Shown piece after piece: positions 22,398 to 31,500 of a DNA stretch of 64,000 bases. This stretch comes from Syntrophopropionicum propionicicum_A (GTDB taxonomy: Bacteria; Bacillota; Desulfotomaculia; Desulfotomaculales; Pelotomaculaceae): contig NZ_JBMGJC010000004.1 of assembly GCF_048984525.1 (NCBI RefSeq), positions 186,001 to 250,000 on the forward strand, given 5' to 3'. Numbering within the stretch: the stretch's first letter is position 1; each line of letters starts with the position of its first letter. The notes below the pieces were generated by a model, which was not told the origin of the DNA, ran no database searches, and was given only the letters and a program-made list of their open reading frames with translations. The translations under genes and the position numbers were made by a program.

Positions 22398-23117
22398 TTG
22401 TACCCTGTGCAGGTTGTAGACGAAAAAATTAAAAAGATCAAACAGGGAGACCGCCCGGCCAGAGAAGATTTCCTGGAGAACTATAAGCCTTTTGTTTACA
22501 AAATGGCCTGTAAATTTTCAGGGCGGGTCCTGGAATGGGGCAGGGACGACGAGCTTGCTGTGGCCCTGATCGCTCTGAACGAGGCGATAGACCGCTTTCG
22601 CGAGGAGACAGGAGTACCCTTCCTGGCATATGCCAGGATAGTAATTCTCAGCAGGCTTAAGGATCACCAGCGGCGGGAGGTCAGGAAAGCTGCCGCCCAG
22701 GTCCCGCTGATGACCAGCATAGATGAATCGGAGACCCTGGGTTTAAATAAGTCATGGGAAACATACTTTTCAGACATGGCTGCCAGGGAGAGGGAAGAAG
22801 AAATCAAGGAGTTTGAAGTACTCCTTAACGAATATAACGTGTCGTTCAGGGATCTGGTCAAATGCTCGCCGCGACACCGTGATACGCGCCACTCTTTAAT
22901 GACAGCCGCGGTAGAATTAACAAAAAACGAAAGACTGTTCAAAGAACTTAACGATAGTAAAAAACTGCCGCTGGCGGAACTGGAGAAGCTTACCGGGATC
23001 AGCCGCAAGACCATGGAAAGGGGCCGCAAGTACATTATAGCGATTGCACTTCTTATATATAATCAAAGGGAATATTTGTACCTGAGCTCATACTTAAAGC
23101 TGCCGGTCCAGGGTTAG
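22398..23117 (+). CDS. sigI: RNA polymerase sigma-I factor
   Basis: Sigma-70-family factor of the SigI subgroup, used in Firmicutes for heat, envelope or polysaccharide responses. Region 2 includes DELAVALIALNEAIDRF and FLAYARIVILSRLKDHQRRE; the SigI C-terminal DNA-binding region includes LPLAELEKLTGISRKTMERGRKYIIAIALL. TTG 22398 is preferred because GGGGAG ends 7 bases before it; an in-frame GTG at 22368 adds 10 residues. About 239 aa. Its anti-sigma gene follows after 11 bases, the standard sigI-rsgI operon. Confidence 0.92.
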   Translation: MYPVQVVDEKIKKIKQGDRPAREDFLENYKPFVYKMACKFSGRVLEWGRDDELAVALIALNEAIDRFREETGVPFLAYARIVILSRLKDHQRREVRKAAAQVPLMTSIDESETLGLNKSWETYFSDMAAREREEEIKEFEVLLNEYNVSFRDLVKCSPRHRDTRHSLMTAAVELTKNERLFKELNDSKKLPLAELEKLTGISRKTMERGRKYIIAIALLIYNQREYLYLSSYLKLPVQG

Positions 23118-23128
23118 GGGGGTCTGTT

Positions 23129-24199
23129 ATGGTGGAAGAGCGTGGAATGATAGTTAAAATTGAAGGCCGGTCATGTATAGCGGTCACCCCGGCGGGTGAT
23201 TTCGTAGAAGTGCCGCTCCCCAAAGGAGGCGGTATCAGGATCGGCCAGGAGATAAGCCTTGCCGGCCGAAGAAAAAGAATACCTTATTTAAGGTATTTGA
23301 TGGCTGCCGCTTCTTTTCTGATTATTTTTCTAACAAGCCAGCTTTATATCGGCCGTACCCCGCAGGCAGTCGCCTACCTGACTATGGACATTAACCCCAG
23401 TATCGAGCTGGCTATATCCGATGAAGGTAAAGTAGTGTCCTGCAGCGGCTTGAACAGTGACGGGGAAAAAATCCTGTCGCAGGTCACGGTCAAGGGCTGT
23501 GACCTGGAGCAGGCTGTTGAAATAATCGTTACTCAAGCTATCGCAGACAAATATTTAACGACGGACGACAGCAATGTCATCCTGACCACGCTGACAGTTA
23601 ATGAAGACAGTAATCCTGTGGTGGACCTGGAACATGTTTATAACGCCATTAAGACCTCCATGGATTCGGGTGGTGTCGTGTCTGAAGTGGTAATTGAGGC
23701 AGTCGAGCCCGAAATGCGCCAGGAAGCCGTAGAGTCGGGGATCTCAACAGGGAGGCTGCTCTTGCAAAAGAAGACTTTTGAAAAAAGCCTGCCGGTGAGC
23801 GTGAGTGAAATAGGCACAATTAGGTTTGACAAGATTGAAAGAGAAAATAAAGTTTCTATCGTTAACCTGATCGGCGAGGGCAGCGGCGACGTCAGGGAAT
23901 ATAACCTTGAAAAAGGAGAAGGGGCCGGAATTGTTAAAAAGGGTTTATACGCCGAGCGCCGCAATAATAATATAAAAATAAAAACCGGTCCTCAGCGCGG
24001 TCAGGGCAGTGAAAAAGGTAAAAACAACGAAGATAAACAAAACAAGTATGACAACGAGAACAAACCGGGCAGCGAAAACAATCAATACACGCGCGACAAC
24101 GAAAACAACCAAAACAATAATGACAACGAAAACAGAAACAGGTATGACAGTAAAAACAGCTCGCGCAGCAATAGTTCAAGGTATAGCGGCAGTCGCTGA
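23129..24199 (+). CDS. rsgI: Anti-sigma-I factor RsgI with a disordered Asn-rich extracellular tail
   Basis: Membrane anti-sigma factor that holds SigI. Residues ~1-50 form the cytoplasmic RsgI_N domain (GMIVKIEGRSCIAVTPAGDFVEVPLPKG). One span lies at ~54-72. The outer juxtamembrane domain begins AYLTMDINPSIELAIS; in studied RsgI proteins the conserved Asn-Pro (here N89-P90) is an autocleavage site used in signalling. The last ~70 residues are an Asn/Asp/Lys/Arg/Ser tail with no folded domain. Unlike clostridial cellulosome RsgI proteins there is no carbohydrate-binding module, so the stimulus is unclear. Confidence 0.9.
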   Translation: MVEERGMIVKIEGRSCIAVTPAGDFVEVPLPKGGGIRIGQEISLAGRRKRIPYLRYLMAAASFLIIFLTSQLYIGRTPQAVAYLTMDINPSIELAISDEGKVVSCSGLNSDGEKILSQVTVKGCDLEQAVEIIVTQAIADKYLTTDDSNVILTTLTVNEDSNPVVDLEHVYNAIKTSMDSGGVVSEVVIEAVEPEMRQEAVESGISTGRLLLQKKTFEKSLPVSVSEIGTIRFDKIERENKVSIVNLIGEGSGDVREYNLEKGEGAGIVKKGLYAERRNNNIKIKTGPQRGQGSEKGKNNEDKQNKYDNENKPGSENNQYTRDNENNQNNNDNENRNRYDSKNSSRSNSSRYSGSR

Positions 24200-24233
24200 G
24201 GCACTGGTATTAACATAGGGCACTAATAAAAAT

Positions 24234-24281
24234 AAGGCTGTTGAGAGAGATTTTTTTACTCAGCAGCCTTAATAATTTTTT
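24234..24281 (+). terminator. Terminator of the sigI-rsgI operon
   Basis: AAGGCTGTTGAG (24234-24245) pairs with CTCAGCAGCCTT (24259-24270) with one wobble, followed by AATAATTTTTT. Confidence 0.8.
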
Positions 24282-24345
24282 CGCGTGGTTACAATGACGG
24301 TATCCAGGCATGGCACGGGAAATTAATGAGCAATGTAGGCGCAGC

Positions 24346-24831
24346 TTAAACGAAAAAACTAAATATACTATAGAATACCGCTGTTACCGCGGCAGCCATA
24401 ACCGGCCCGCAGGGCATGCCCCGCAGCAGAAGAATTCCGGTCACACTGCCCGCGGTCAGTCCGAATATAATCTCAGGGCTTGTGTTCATCAGGTTCAGGC
24501 CGTCCCCGTTCAGTTTGGTTGCCAGAGCTCCCGCCGCCAGGGCCAGCAGGCCTTTAAGTGAAACAGAGGAATACATGTCTTCTTTGGTGAGCCTGCCTGT
24601 AGCAATCGGCGTGAGGATATGCAGCATTAATAAAACCAGCCCTATTTCAATACCGCGTTTTTCCAGCACGGGCAGGATTACATGGTCCAGGTTGAAGTAC
24701 TTGACACAGAGAAGGATACAGGAAGACGTGACAATTATATTAGACCGTCCGAAAAGCCCCAGGAAAAGGAGGATTATTAATATTATTTCAGACGCTTCAT
24801 AATTTAAAAGGAGCATGCCAGGGCCACTCAT
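24346..24831 (-). CDS. DUF441 family membrane protein
   Basis: 161-aa integral membrane protein of the DUF441 (YeaL-type) family, with four hydrophobic segments. Typical stretches: EIGLVLLMLHILTPIATGR, SLKGLLALAAGALATKLNG and AGSVTGILLLRGMPCGPVMA. Function unknown. It is convergent with rsgI across the shared terminator and has no operon partner. Confidence 0.85.
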   Translation of the reverse strand: MSGPGMLLLNYEASEIILIILLFLGLFGRSNIIVTSSCILLCVKYFNLDHVILPVLEKRGIEIGLVLLMLHILTPIATGRLTKEDMYSSVSLKGLLALAAGALATKLNGDGLNLMNTSPEIIFGLTAGSVTGILLLRGMPCGPVMAAAVTAVFYSIFSFFV

Positions 24832-24999
24832 CTCTTGTTTTTATATTGATAGGATATGCCAGGCGGACCAGAATATCACATAATTGGAATTAACAAAAAC
24901 CGTTTTTTTTGAACAGGCAAATTTTCAGAAAACGGAAGGTTTTTCTAAATAAAGCATGAATTAATTAACAATAAAATACTATTTAGGGGAGGGGAAAAT

Positions 25000-25401
25000 A
25001 TGGCCAAGGTATTAGAAGTGGGTATCAAGGGCGAGGCCAGGGATGTCGTAACCGATCTCAACACGGCGGTAGCCTATGGCAATACCGTGGTAAACGTATA
25101 CGCTTCACCGGCGATGATCGGCCTGATGGAAAAGGCGTCGCTGGAATCAGTCCTGCCGTACCTGGAAGAGGGCATGACAACTGTCGGCACGAGGTTTGAG
25201 GTAAAACACATGGCGGCGACGCCGGTGGGCATGAACGTGGTTGTCCGCTCCACTCTGGCTGAAATTGATGGGAAGAGGCTTCTTTTTGAATTTGAGGCGT
25301 GGGATGACGCGGAACAAATCGGCAAAGGCACCCATGAAAGATTTATTGTCAAGCTTGACAGCTTTTTAAAACGGGCCATGGTAAAATCGGGAAAGCAATA
25401 A
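25000..25401 (+). CDS. FlK-like hot-dog thioesterase, copy 1
   Basis: Hot-dog fold acyl-CoA thioesterase of the fluoroacetyl-CoA thioesterase (FlK)-like group. Key region: ASPAMIGLMEKASLESVLPYLEEG, with the Glu and Thr/Ser positions of the active site, and VGTRFEVKHMAATPVGM with the catalytic-type His. 133 aa, normal. Strong AGGGGAGGGG site before ATG 25000. It is closely similar to the gene at 27874. Physiological substrate unknown; fluoroacetyl-CoA is not implied. Confidence 0.85.
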   Translation: MAKVLEVGIKGEARDVVTDLNTAVAYGNTVVNVYASPAMIGLMEKASLESVLPYLEEGMTTVGTRFEVKHMAATPVGMNVVVRSTLAEIDGKRLLFEFEAWDDAEQIGKGTHERFIVKLDSFLKRAMVKSGKQ

Positions 25402-25476
25402 AATTAATGATAAAAGGCCTTTCTTACTTGATATAATGTAATTGGAAACCAAATCAGGGCTTTCAGGTGCTGAGAC

Positions 25477-25692
25477 ATGTCCATAAAATTGTTCGCAAAA
25501 ACAGAGTCCAAAAAAGGTGTTAACAAGGATATCGTTAAACTGACCTGGGGGGCGATGAACAACGCCGGGAGAATATTTTATTCCCACACGGAGTTGATGT
25601 GCCTGGAGGATTTCGAAAAATTTAAGGAGCTTTTTGTGTCACTGGGACCCGACGACGAGAAAAGGGTGGATACAGGCCGGTCGATATACTAA
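25477..25692 (+). CDS. Hypothetical protein (71 aa)
   Basis: Soluble basic protein (SIKLFAKTESKKGVNKDIVKL; SHTELMCLEDFEKFKELFVSLG). No recognised family. ATG 25477 has only a weak upstream site (GGTGCTGAG). It lies 75 bases after a thioesterase gene and 51 bases before a phosphoesterase gene, all in one direction, so a shared transcript is likely. Confidence 0.6.
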   Translation: MSIKLFAKTESKKGVNKDIVKLTWGAMNNAGRIFYSHTELMCLEDFEKFKELFVSLGPDDEKRVDTGRSIY

Positions 25693-25743
25693 CCTGTTCG
25701 TGGCGGATTGAAAATATGTGTTAACGCTGGCGGGGGGTCCTTT

Positions 25744-26523
25744 ATGCGTTTGATTTATCTTGCCGACACACATATACGTAGTGGAGTTCCTGAAAACCGC
25801 AGGGATGATTTTATTAATGCAATTTCCCTCAAGCTTGCTGAGGTTTTAGATCTCTGCCGGCAGTTCCAGGTTAATTTCATTATCCACGGCGGCGATATTT
25901 TTGACAACCCCCGGCCCGACCAGAGGTCACTTGACCTTTTCCGCTGGTTTTTGAAAGAACTGGACCTGCCTGTATACTGTGTCGCCGGTAACCACGACCT
26001 TATCGAACAGCGTCTGGACAGCCTTGAATCTACCGCCATCGGCAGCCTGGCCAGGCAGGGATTGATCAACCTGCTTCAGCCCGGTGAGAGGACTTGCCTT
26101 GCTGACGGCAGCTGTGTCCTGCAGCTGAGCGGCCAGCACTATTACGGCGGCATAGACCGGCAAAAAAACAAAAACCATTACATGGTTAAAAAGCAGCGCT
26201 GTGATATAGCGCTCCACGTGACCCACGGCATGCTTTTACCCAGAGCCTTCTCCGAGAAGGTTCCCTGCACCCTGATTTCCGACGTGATCTCGACGGAGGC
26301 GGATTTCACCCTGGGCGCGCACGCGCACCTGGGCTACCACGAGGTGGTCGGTGACAAGTATTTCCTGAATCCAGGCGCGCTGGCCCGCCTGACCAACTTA
26401 AAACAGGAACTGGTACGCAGGCCGAAGGTCCTTTTTATGGAATTTAACAGCCAGACCAGTTATAAATTTATACCGCTCGAATCGGTGCAGCCCGGCCCCA
26501 ATATAATGGGGTCAGTCTCATGA
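25744..26523 (+). CDS. Calcineurin-like metallophosphoesterase (SbcD/Mre11-like)
   Basis: About 259 aa. Metal-binding motifs in order: YLADTHIRSG (DxH), IIHGGDIFDNPRPDQ (GGD), VAGNHDL (GNHD), THGML (H) and GAHAHLGYH (GHxH-like). The layout is closest to the nuclease domain of SbcD/Mre11-type proteins, but no SbcC partner is nearby and the C-terminal cap is short. ATG 25744 follows GGGGGG; an upstream in-frame start (25708) would add 12 residues. The stop is followed by a large palindrome. Confidence 0.85.
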   Translation: MRLIYLADTHIRSGVPENRRDDFINAISLKLAEVLDLCRQFQVNFIIHGGDIFDNPRPDQRSLDLFRWFLKELDLPVYCVAGNHDLIEQRLDSLESTAIGSLARQGLINLLQPGERTCLADGSCVLQLSGQHYYGGIDRQKNKNHYMVKKQRCDIALHVTHGMLLPRAFSEKVPCTLISDVISTEADFTLGAHAHLGYHEVVGDKYFLNPGALARLTNLKQELVRRPKVLFMEFNSQTSYKFIPLESVQPGPNIMGSVS

Positions 26524-26530
26524 CTTGGAT

Positions 26531-26590
26531 CGTGTCAAAAGAACCGTCCCCTTGACACGATCGTGTCAAGGGGACGGTTCTTTTGACACG
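26531..26590. repeat. Perfect 60-bp palindrome of the GGGGACGGTTC family
   Basis: The two 30-base arms (26531-26560 and 26561-26590) are exact reverse complements. Each arm is itself bounded by CGTGTCAA and TTGACACG around the GGGGACGGTTC core, so smaller hairpins nest inside. It can serve as a terminator for the convergent genes on both sides. Two head-to-head copies of one repeat unit explain it best. Confidence 0.9.
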
Positions 26591-26638
26591 CTTAATGGCT
26601 GCCGAGTGCCATGAAGCAGGTTGGTTTCATTGTGGACT

Positions 26639-27691
26639 CTAATGTACCTGTTCCTTTGCCAGCTCCCGCCGGTCTGTTTTACGGGGCGGCTCCTCAAACC
26701 AGCCGTTATCAATCATGATGTTTACCCCGTCTTCTCCATAGTTGGCAGCCTCGCCCATCAGCCGCAAAAAATTCACACTGAGGTCGTGCCTCAGGGAGGA
26801 TGCCATGGCAGTCGCGTAGTTGCCAATGCCGATCTCGATTAATACTACTATGTGCTGTATCATTAATTTATCAGAGAACGGCGGTATGGTTGAGTCTGTG
26901 ACCAATACCCCGGAGTGCATCGGAACCGGAAGATTTTCCTTTTGCAAAGCCTTACTGAATATATTTACATGTTTTTGAGCGATCTCCGCACCCCTGGCCA
27001 GGTATGCCCGGACCTTATCCGATCTGGCCACCTGATGAAAACCGGTTGCTAAGGCTCCTCCGATCACGTTATTTCTTATCCCGAAGAAAAGGTGATCTAT
27101 CTCTAATTCAAGCAGTGGTCTTCGTTCACCCAAAAATCCGCGTAAAAAGTCTTGTTTTTCTACTATATCTGCTTCCTTGAAAGTATTAGTGACAGGGGGC
27201 CGGATATAAATTCCCTTTTCCAGCATTATCTCAGAAAACCTGTTATAGTACCTCATTGTTGACGCAACAGATTCCGTGTAGAAGTCCCGGACATCCGCAC
27301 GGACTGAATGGGCCAGGTTCATGCTGCCCAATTGGAGTCCAATCCGTGCCATGTTTAAAATATAGTGGTAATAATATAAATCCGTGAACAGCCTGGGAGT
27401 TTCCAAGTCCAGGTCATGATCTGCGAAACCCTTTGGATTGGGGTGCCCTTCTTTCCTGAGCATCTCCGAAGCCTGGTTTATCCGCCTCTCAAACATTGAT
27501 ATGGCCTCCTCGACATTTAAACGGAGGTCCTGGTCAGCCAGTGTGTTTAAGAAATGTTTGAAAACGCACCTGAGCATTGTGTAATAAGCATTAACTTGCC
27601 ATACCCTGGCTAATTCAGATGAAGTAAGCGGGGCGTTGTGGAGAATTTCCTGTGTTGCTTCTTGTGTATCGGCGGCAGTCTGTTGTTCCAA
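26639..27691 (-). CDS. DUF3231 family protein (tandem domains)
   Basis: 350-aa soluble helical protein with two DUF3231 halves, the family found in spore-forming Firmicutes, ferritin-like in outline. First half: NAPLTSSELARVWQVNAYYTM, DFYTESVASTMRYYNRFSEIMLEKG; second half: SDKLMIQHIVVLIEIGIGNYATA. Each half ends with a segment around a Met-rich helix. Function unknown; related proteins are abundant in sporulating cells. TTG 27691 follows TTGGAGGAA. Monocistronic. Confidence 0.82.
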   Translation of the reverse strand: MEQQTAADTQEATQEILHNAPLTSSELARVWQVNAYYTMLRCVFKHFLNTLADQDLRLNVEEAISMFERRINQASEMLRKEGHPNPKGFADHDLDLETPRLFTDLYYYHYILNMARIGLQLGSMNLAHSVRADVRDFYTESVASTMRYYNRFSEIMLEKGIYIRPPVTNTFKEADIVEKQDFLRGFLGERRPLLELEIDHLFFGIRNNVIGGALATGFHQVARSDKVRAYLARGAEIAQKHVNIFSKALQKENLPVPMHSGVLVTDSTIPPFSDKLMIQHIVVLIEIGIGNYATAMASSLRHDLSVNFLRLMGEAANYGEDGVNIMIDNGWFEEPPRKTDRRELAKEQVH

Positions 27692-27873
27692 ATCAATTCC
27701 TCCAAAAGAGTATTGTGAATATTTTTTCCCTGCTCATGTAAAATATTCTCATAGAGGTCATTGCCACTTTTAACACCTTGCATCACTTGAGGTGCTTTTT
27801 CTTTTATAAGCGGGAAGGTGTTTTTTGATTAAAATGGTATTTATTTAGTAATAGAAACGTTTATGGAGGTAGA

Positions 27874-28278
27874 GTGATGGGAAAAGAGTTAAAACCGGGA
27901 ATTACGGGTGAAGTCAGGATAAAAGTTGATGAAAAGGAAACAGCGATTGTTTATGAGAGCGGCTCAGTGCGTGTTTTCGCTACACCGGCACTGATCCGCT
28001 TAATGGAAAAAGCAGCCCTGTCGTCCGTCGCGCCGTACCTGGAAGAAGGCTTGACAACAGTCGGGACCAGAGTCGACGTGAAGCACCTCGCCGCTACACC
28101 GGTAGGTATGGACGTGGTCATAACCTCCCGTTTGGTGGAGGCTGAAGGGAAGAGGCTGCTGTTTGAAGTGGAGGCGCGGGACCAGGTGGACCTGATCGGT
28201 ACGGGAACCCATGAGCGTTTTATTGTTAAAACCGAAAGCTTTGTCAGGCGGACGGAAGGTAAACTGGCAAACAGTTAA
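27874..28278 (+). CDS. FlK-like hot-dog thioesterase, copy 2
   Basis: 134-aa paralogue of the protein at 25000-25401: same ATPALIRLMEKAALSSVAPYLEEG and VGTRVDVKHLAATPVGMDV blocks with the presumed catalytic Glu and His. Unlike copy 1 it stands alone, with GGAGGTAGAG before ATG. Two copies separated by three unrelated genes suggest local duplication and a distinct substrate or condition for each. Confidence 0.85.
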   Translation: MMGKELKPGITGEVRIKVDEKETAIVYESGSVRVFATPALIRLMEKAALSSVAPYLEEGLTTVGTRVDVKHLAATPVGMDVVITSRLVEAEGKRLLFEVEARDQVDLIGTGTHERFIVKTESFVRRTEGKLANS

Positions 28279-28599
28279 TAAATTGTAACAACCTTGTTAC
28301 TGGTTGCTGACAGAGTCTCAACGATGTTGAACCCGCCTGGCATTTGGGTAGTGGGACGCGGGTCGTGAGCCGTGGGTTCATTCTGCATTACCGGATCCTT
28401 TTTCGATGTAGGGTCGGCTTTAGCCGACCAATGTGCGGTTGAAGCCGCATCTGCAATTCTCACGTCCGACGTCTCAATTCTCACGTTTCAATAGGGCAGC
28501 TGGTTTCAAAACCATGCCCTTTACAGGATGAATTTGTGGACACTCTGTAACAACCTCTGGTTGTTCAAAGTTTAGACATGTTATTGGTGGTGTATACAT
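28279..28599. repeat. Repeat-filled gap before addB
   Basis: No gene. Contains a GTAG-family REP pair at 28408-28455 (hairpins GGTCGGCTTTAGCCGACC and TGCGGTTGAAGCCGCA), an inverted GAGACGTGAG-type repeat at 28455-28492, a GGGACGCGGGTCGTGAGCC string near 28350, and two TGTAACAACC boxes (28287 and 28546), the second forming a short hairpin AACAACC..GGTTGTT. Confidence 0.7.
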
Positions 28600-31500
28600 T
28601 TGTCACTGCGGTTTATTATAGGCCGGGCCGGGAGCGGCAAGACCAGGACCTGTCTCGACGAGATCCGTGCTGAATTAAAGGCGCGTCCCACCGGCAGCCC
28701 GCTGGTGCTGCTGGTGCCGGAGCAGGCCACCTTTCAGGCCGAATATGCGCTGGCCTCAACTCCCGGACTGAAAGGTTTTATCAGGGCCCAGGTGCTGAGC
28801 TTCCGGCGCCTGGCCTACCGGGTGCTGCAGGAGGCTGGGGGAGCGGCCCGCCCGCATATAGGCGACCTGGGCAAGCGCATGCTGCTGAGGCGACTGTTGG
28901 AACAGCGCCGGGAAGAAATCAGGATATTCCGCCGCTCAACGAGCCAGCCCGGTTTTGCCGACACCCTGGCCCGCATCCTGGGAGAAATAAAAAATTACTG
29001 CGTCGAGCCGGCTGACCTGGTATCCGCTTCCGCTGCCCTGCGGGAACTGCATGGGGCTGAGTCACTGGCGGACAAGCTGGAAGACCTCTACTTGATATAT
29101 AACGACCTGGAAGATTTTCTTGCTGACCGCTTCATAGACCCGGATGATTACCTGAACCTCCTGGCTGACCGCCTGCCATTTACAGGCGCGGTCAGGAACG
29201 GGGAGGTTTGGGTGGACGGTTTTTCCGGTTTTACTCCGCAGGAATACCGGGTGCTGTCATCGCTTCTGCATAACGCCGGGCGGGTCAGCATCACTTTATG
29301 CGCCGATTTGAAAACACTGGGCGGAAAACCGGACCAAACCGAGATGTTCTACCCCATCCGCGAAACATATGAATCCCTTTGTGAATTAGCGGCCAGAGAA
29401 GGGGTTGTGGTCGAAAGGCCCCTGGTTTTAGATGGGGCTGTTAAGACGCGGTATCTGAGCACAGGCATTGCCCACCTGGAGAGGTGCTTTTTCAGGTACC
29501 CGGCGCCAGTCCTGGATGATGCAGACGGCGGTGTCACCCTGGCCGTGGCGGCCAACCCAAGGGCCGAGACGGAAGGAGTGGCCCGGGAGATAACGGCGCT
29601 GTGCCGGGACGCCGGTTATAGTTACCGCGATATCATTGTCCTACTGCGGGATCTCGACACTTATCCCAACCTTATTTCAAGTGTTTTTGCCGATCACGGC
29701 ATCCCGGTGTTTATCGACCAGAAGCGGCCGGTCATGCACCACCCGCTGGTGGAGCTGGTCCGTTCCGCGCTGGAAGTGTATAATTCAGACTGGTCATTTG
29801 ATCCGGTCTTTCGCTTTTTGAAGACCGACCTAACACCGCTCAGCAGGGAGGAAGTCGACCTGCTGGAAAATTACGTGCTCGCCCACGGCATCAGGGGCAG
29901 CCGGTGGAGTGACGAAAGGCCGTGGGAATACCGCCGCCGCCTGTCGCTGGAGGAAGACAGCGAGATCACGTGCCTGGAAGCGGAAGAACTGGATGCGATC
30001 AACAGTATTCGCCGCCAGGGCGCTGTTTTTCTGCACTCATTTTGCAGCGCCGCCAGGCGGGCTGCCAATGTCCGTGAAATAACGGAAGCCCTTTTTAACC
30101 TGCTGGACGCTATGGAAGTGCCGGAAATGCTGGAAAGCTGGAGCAGGGTAGCGGAGAGCAATGGCCTGCTGGAACCGGCCAGGGAGCACGGCCAGATCTG
30201 GGACGGGCTGACCGCGATGCTCGACCAGGTGGTGGAAGCTCTCGGCGATGAAGCGCTGTCTGTGAAGGAATATGCCGCCGTCCTTGACGCGGGGCTCGAA
30301 AGCATGCGCCTGGGCCTGATCCCGCCGGGACTCGACCAGGTCGTGGTCTGCTCCCTGGAGCGTTCCCGCAGCCCCGAGGCCAAGGCGGCTTTTGTTATGG
30401 GAGTCAGCGACGGGGTGCTGCCGGCCAGGGTTTCCGACAGGGGGATCCTGTCCGAGGGCGAAAGAGAGAGGCTGCAGGCGATAGGTCTGAATTTGGCCCC
30501 GGGCTCACGCCGCAGGGTTTTTGACGAGCAGTACCTTGTATACATAGCGCTTACGCGGTCATCTGAAAAACTTTACCTGAGCTGCCCGCTCGCGGACGAC
30601 GAGGGAGGGGCGATCGCGCCCTCCCCGGTTGCGGCAAGGGTCAGAGAACTGCTGCCAGGGCTGGCGGTGAAATTCTGGCCCGTTGAACCGGACGGGGATG
30701 GGTCCGGCGACCTTGAATTTGTCTGCAACCCCGTGCGCACGCTGTCGCACCTGGTTACCAGGATGAGGGAGGTTAAGGCGGGACGCCGGGTCGACCCGCT
30801 CTGGCAGGACGTTTATTCCTGGTTTATGCGCAGCGGCTATAAACAAAAAACGTCTTTTGTTTTATCCAGCCTTTTTAAATCAAACAGGGAAGGCAGGCTG
30901 CCGGCCGGAGTCGGCAGGGCTCTTTACGGACGCAGGCTGAAGACAAGCGTGTCCGGCATAGAAAAATTCCGGGCCTGCCCTTTTTCACACTTTCTTGCCA
31001 AAGGTTTAAATTTGCAGGAGAGGACTGTCTACAAGATAGGCGCGCCCGATTTAGGCCAGTTTTTCCACGCCGCCCTTAAACTTTTCGGTGACCGGGTGCG
31101 TGAGCTCGGGATTAGCTGGGGCCGGCTGGACAGTGAGCAGTGCCGGGAGCTTGCCGGCGATGTGGTGGACAAGCTGGCGCCGCGGCTGCAGAGTGAAATC
31201 CTTTTAAGCACGGCCCGGCGGCGATATCTTACAGGAAAGCTTAAAAAGACAATCCAGCGGACCGCCCTGGTCCTTTCAGAGCATTCCCGGCGTGGCAGCT
31301 TCCAGCCGGTGGGGCTGGAAATGGCCTTCGGGCCGGACGGAGACCTGCCCTCTGTCACTTTTGTACTGCCGGACGGCAGTGAGATGATCCTCGCGGGCAG
31401 GATCGACCGCGTTGACGCTGTTAAGGGAGAGCAGGGCGTTTACCTGAGGATTATTGATTATAAATCGGGCAGGGTCACAGTGAGCCTGCAGGATATTTAC

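Noticed and set aside
29871..30545. Long antisense reading frame inside addB (also 33519-33875, 39153-39905 and 48522-49208 in other genes)
   Set aside because: These are open because of GC-rich codon use on the opposite strand; the products have biased composition and no motifs, and the overlapped genes are certain.
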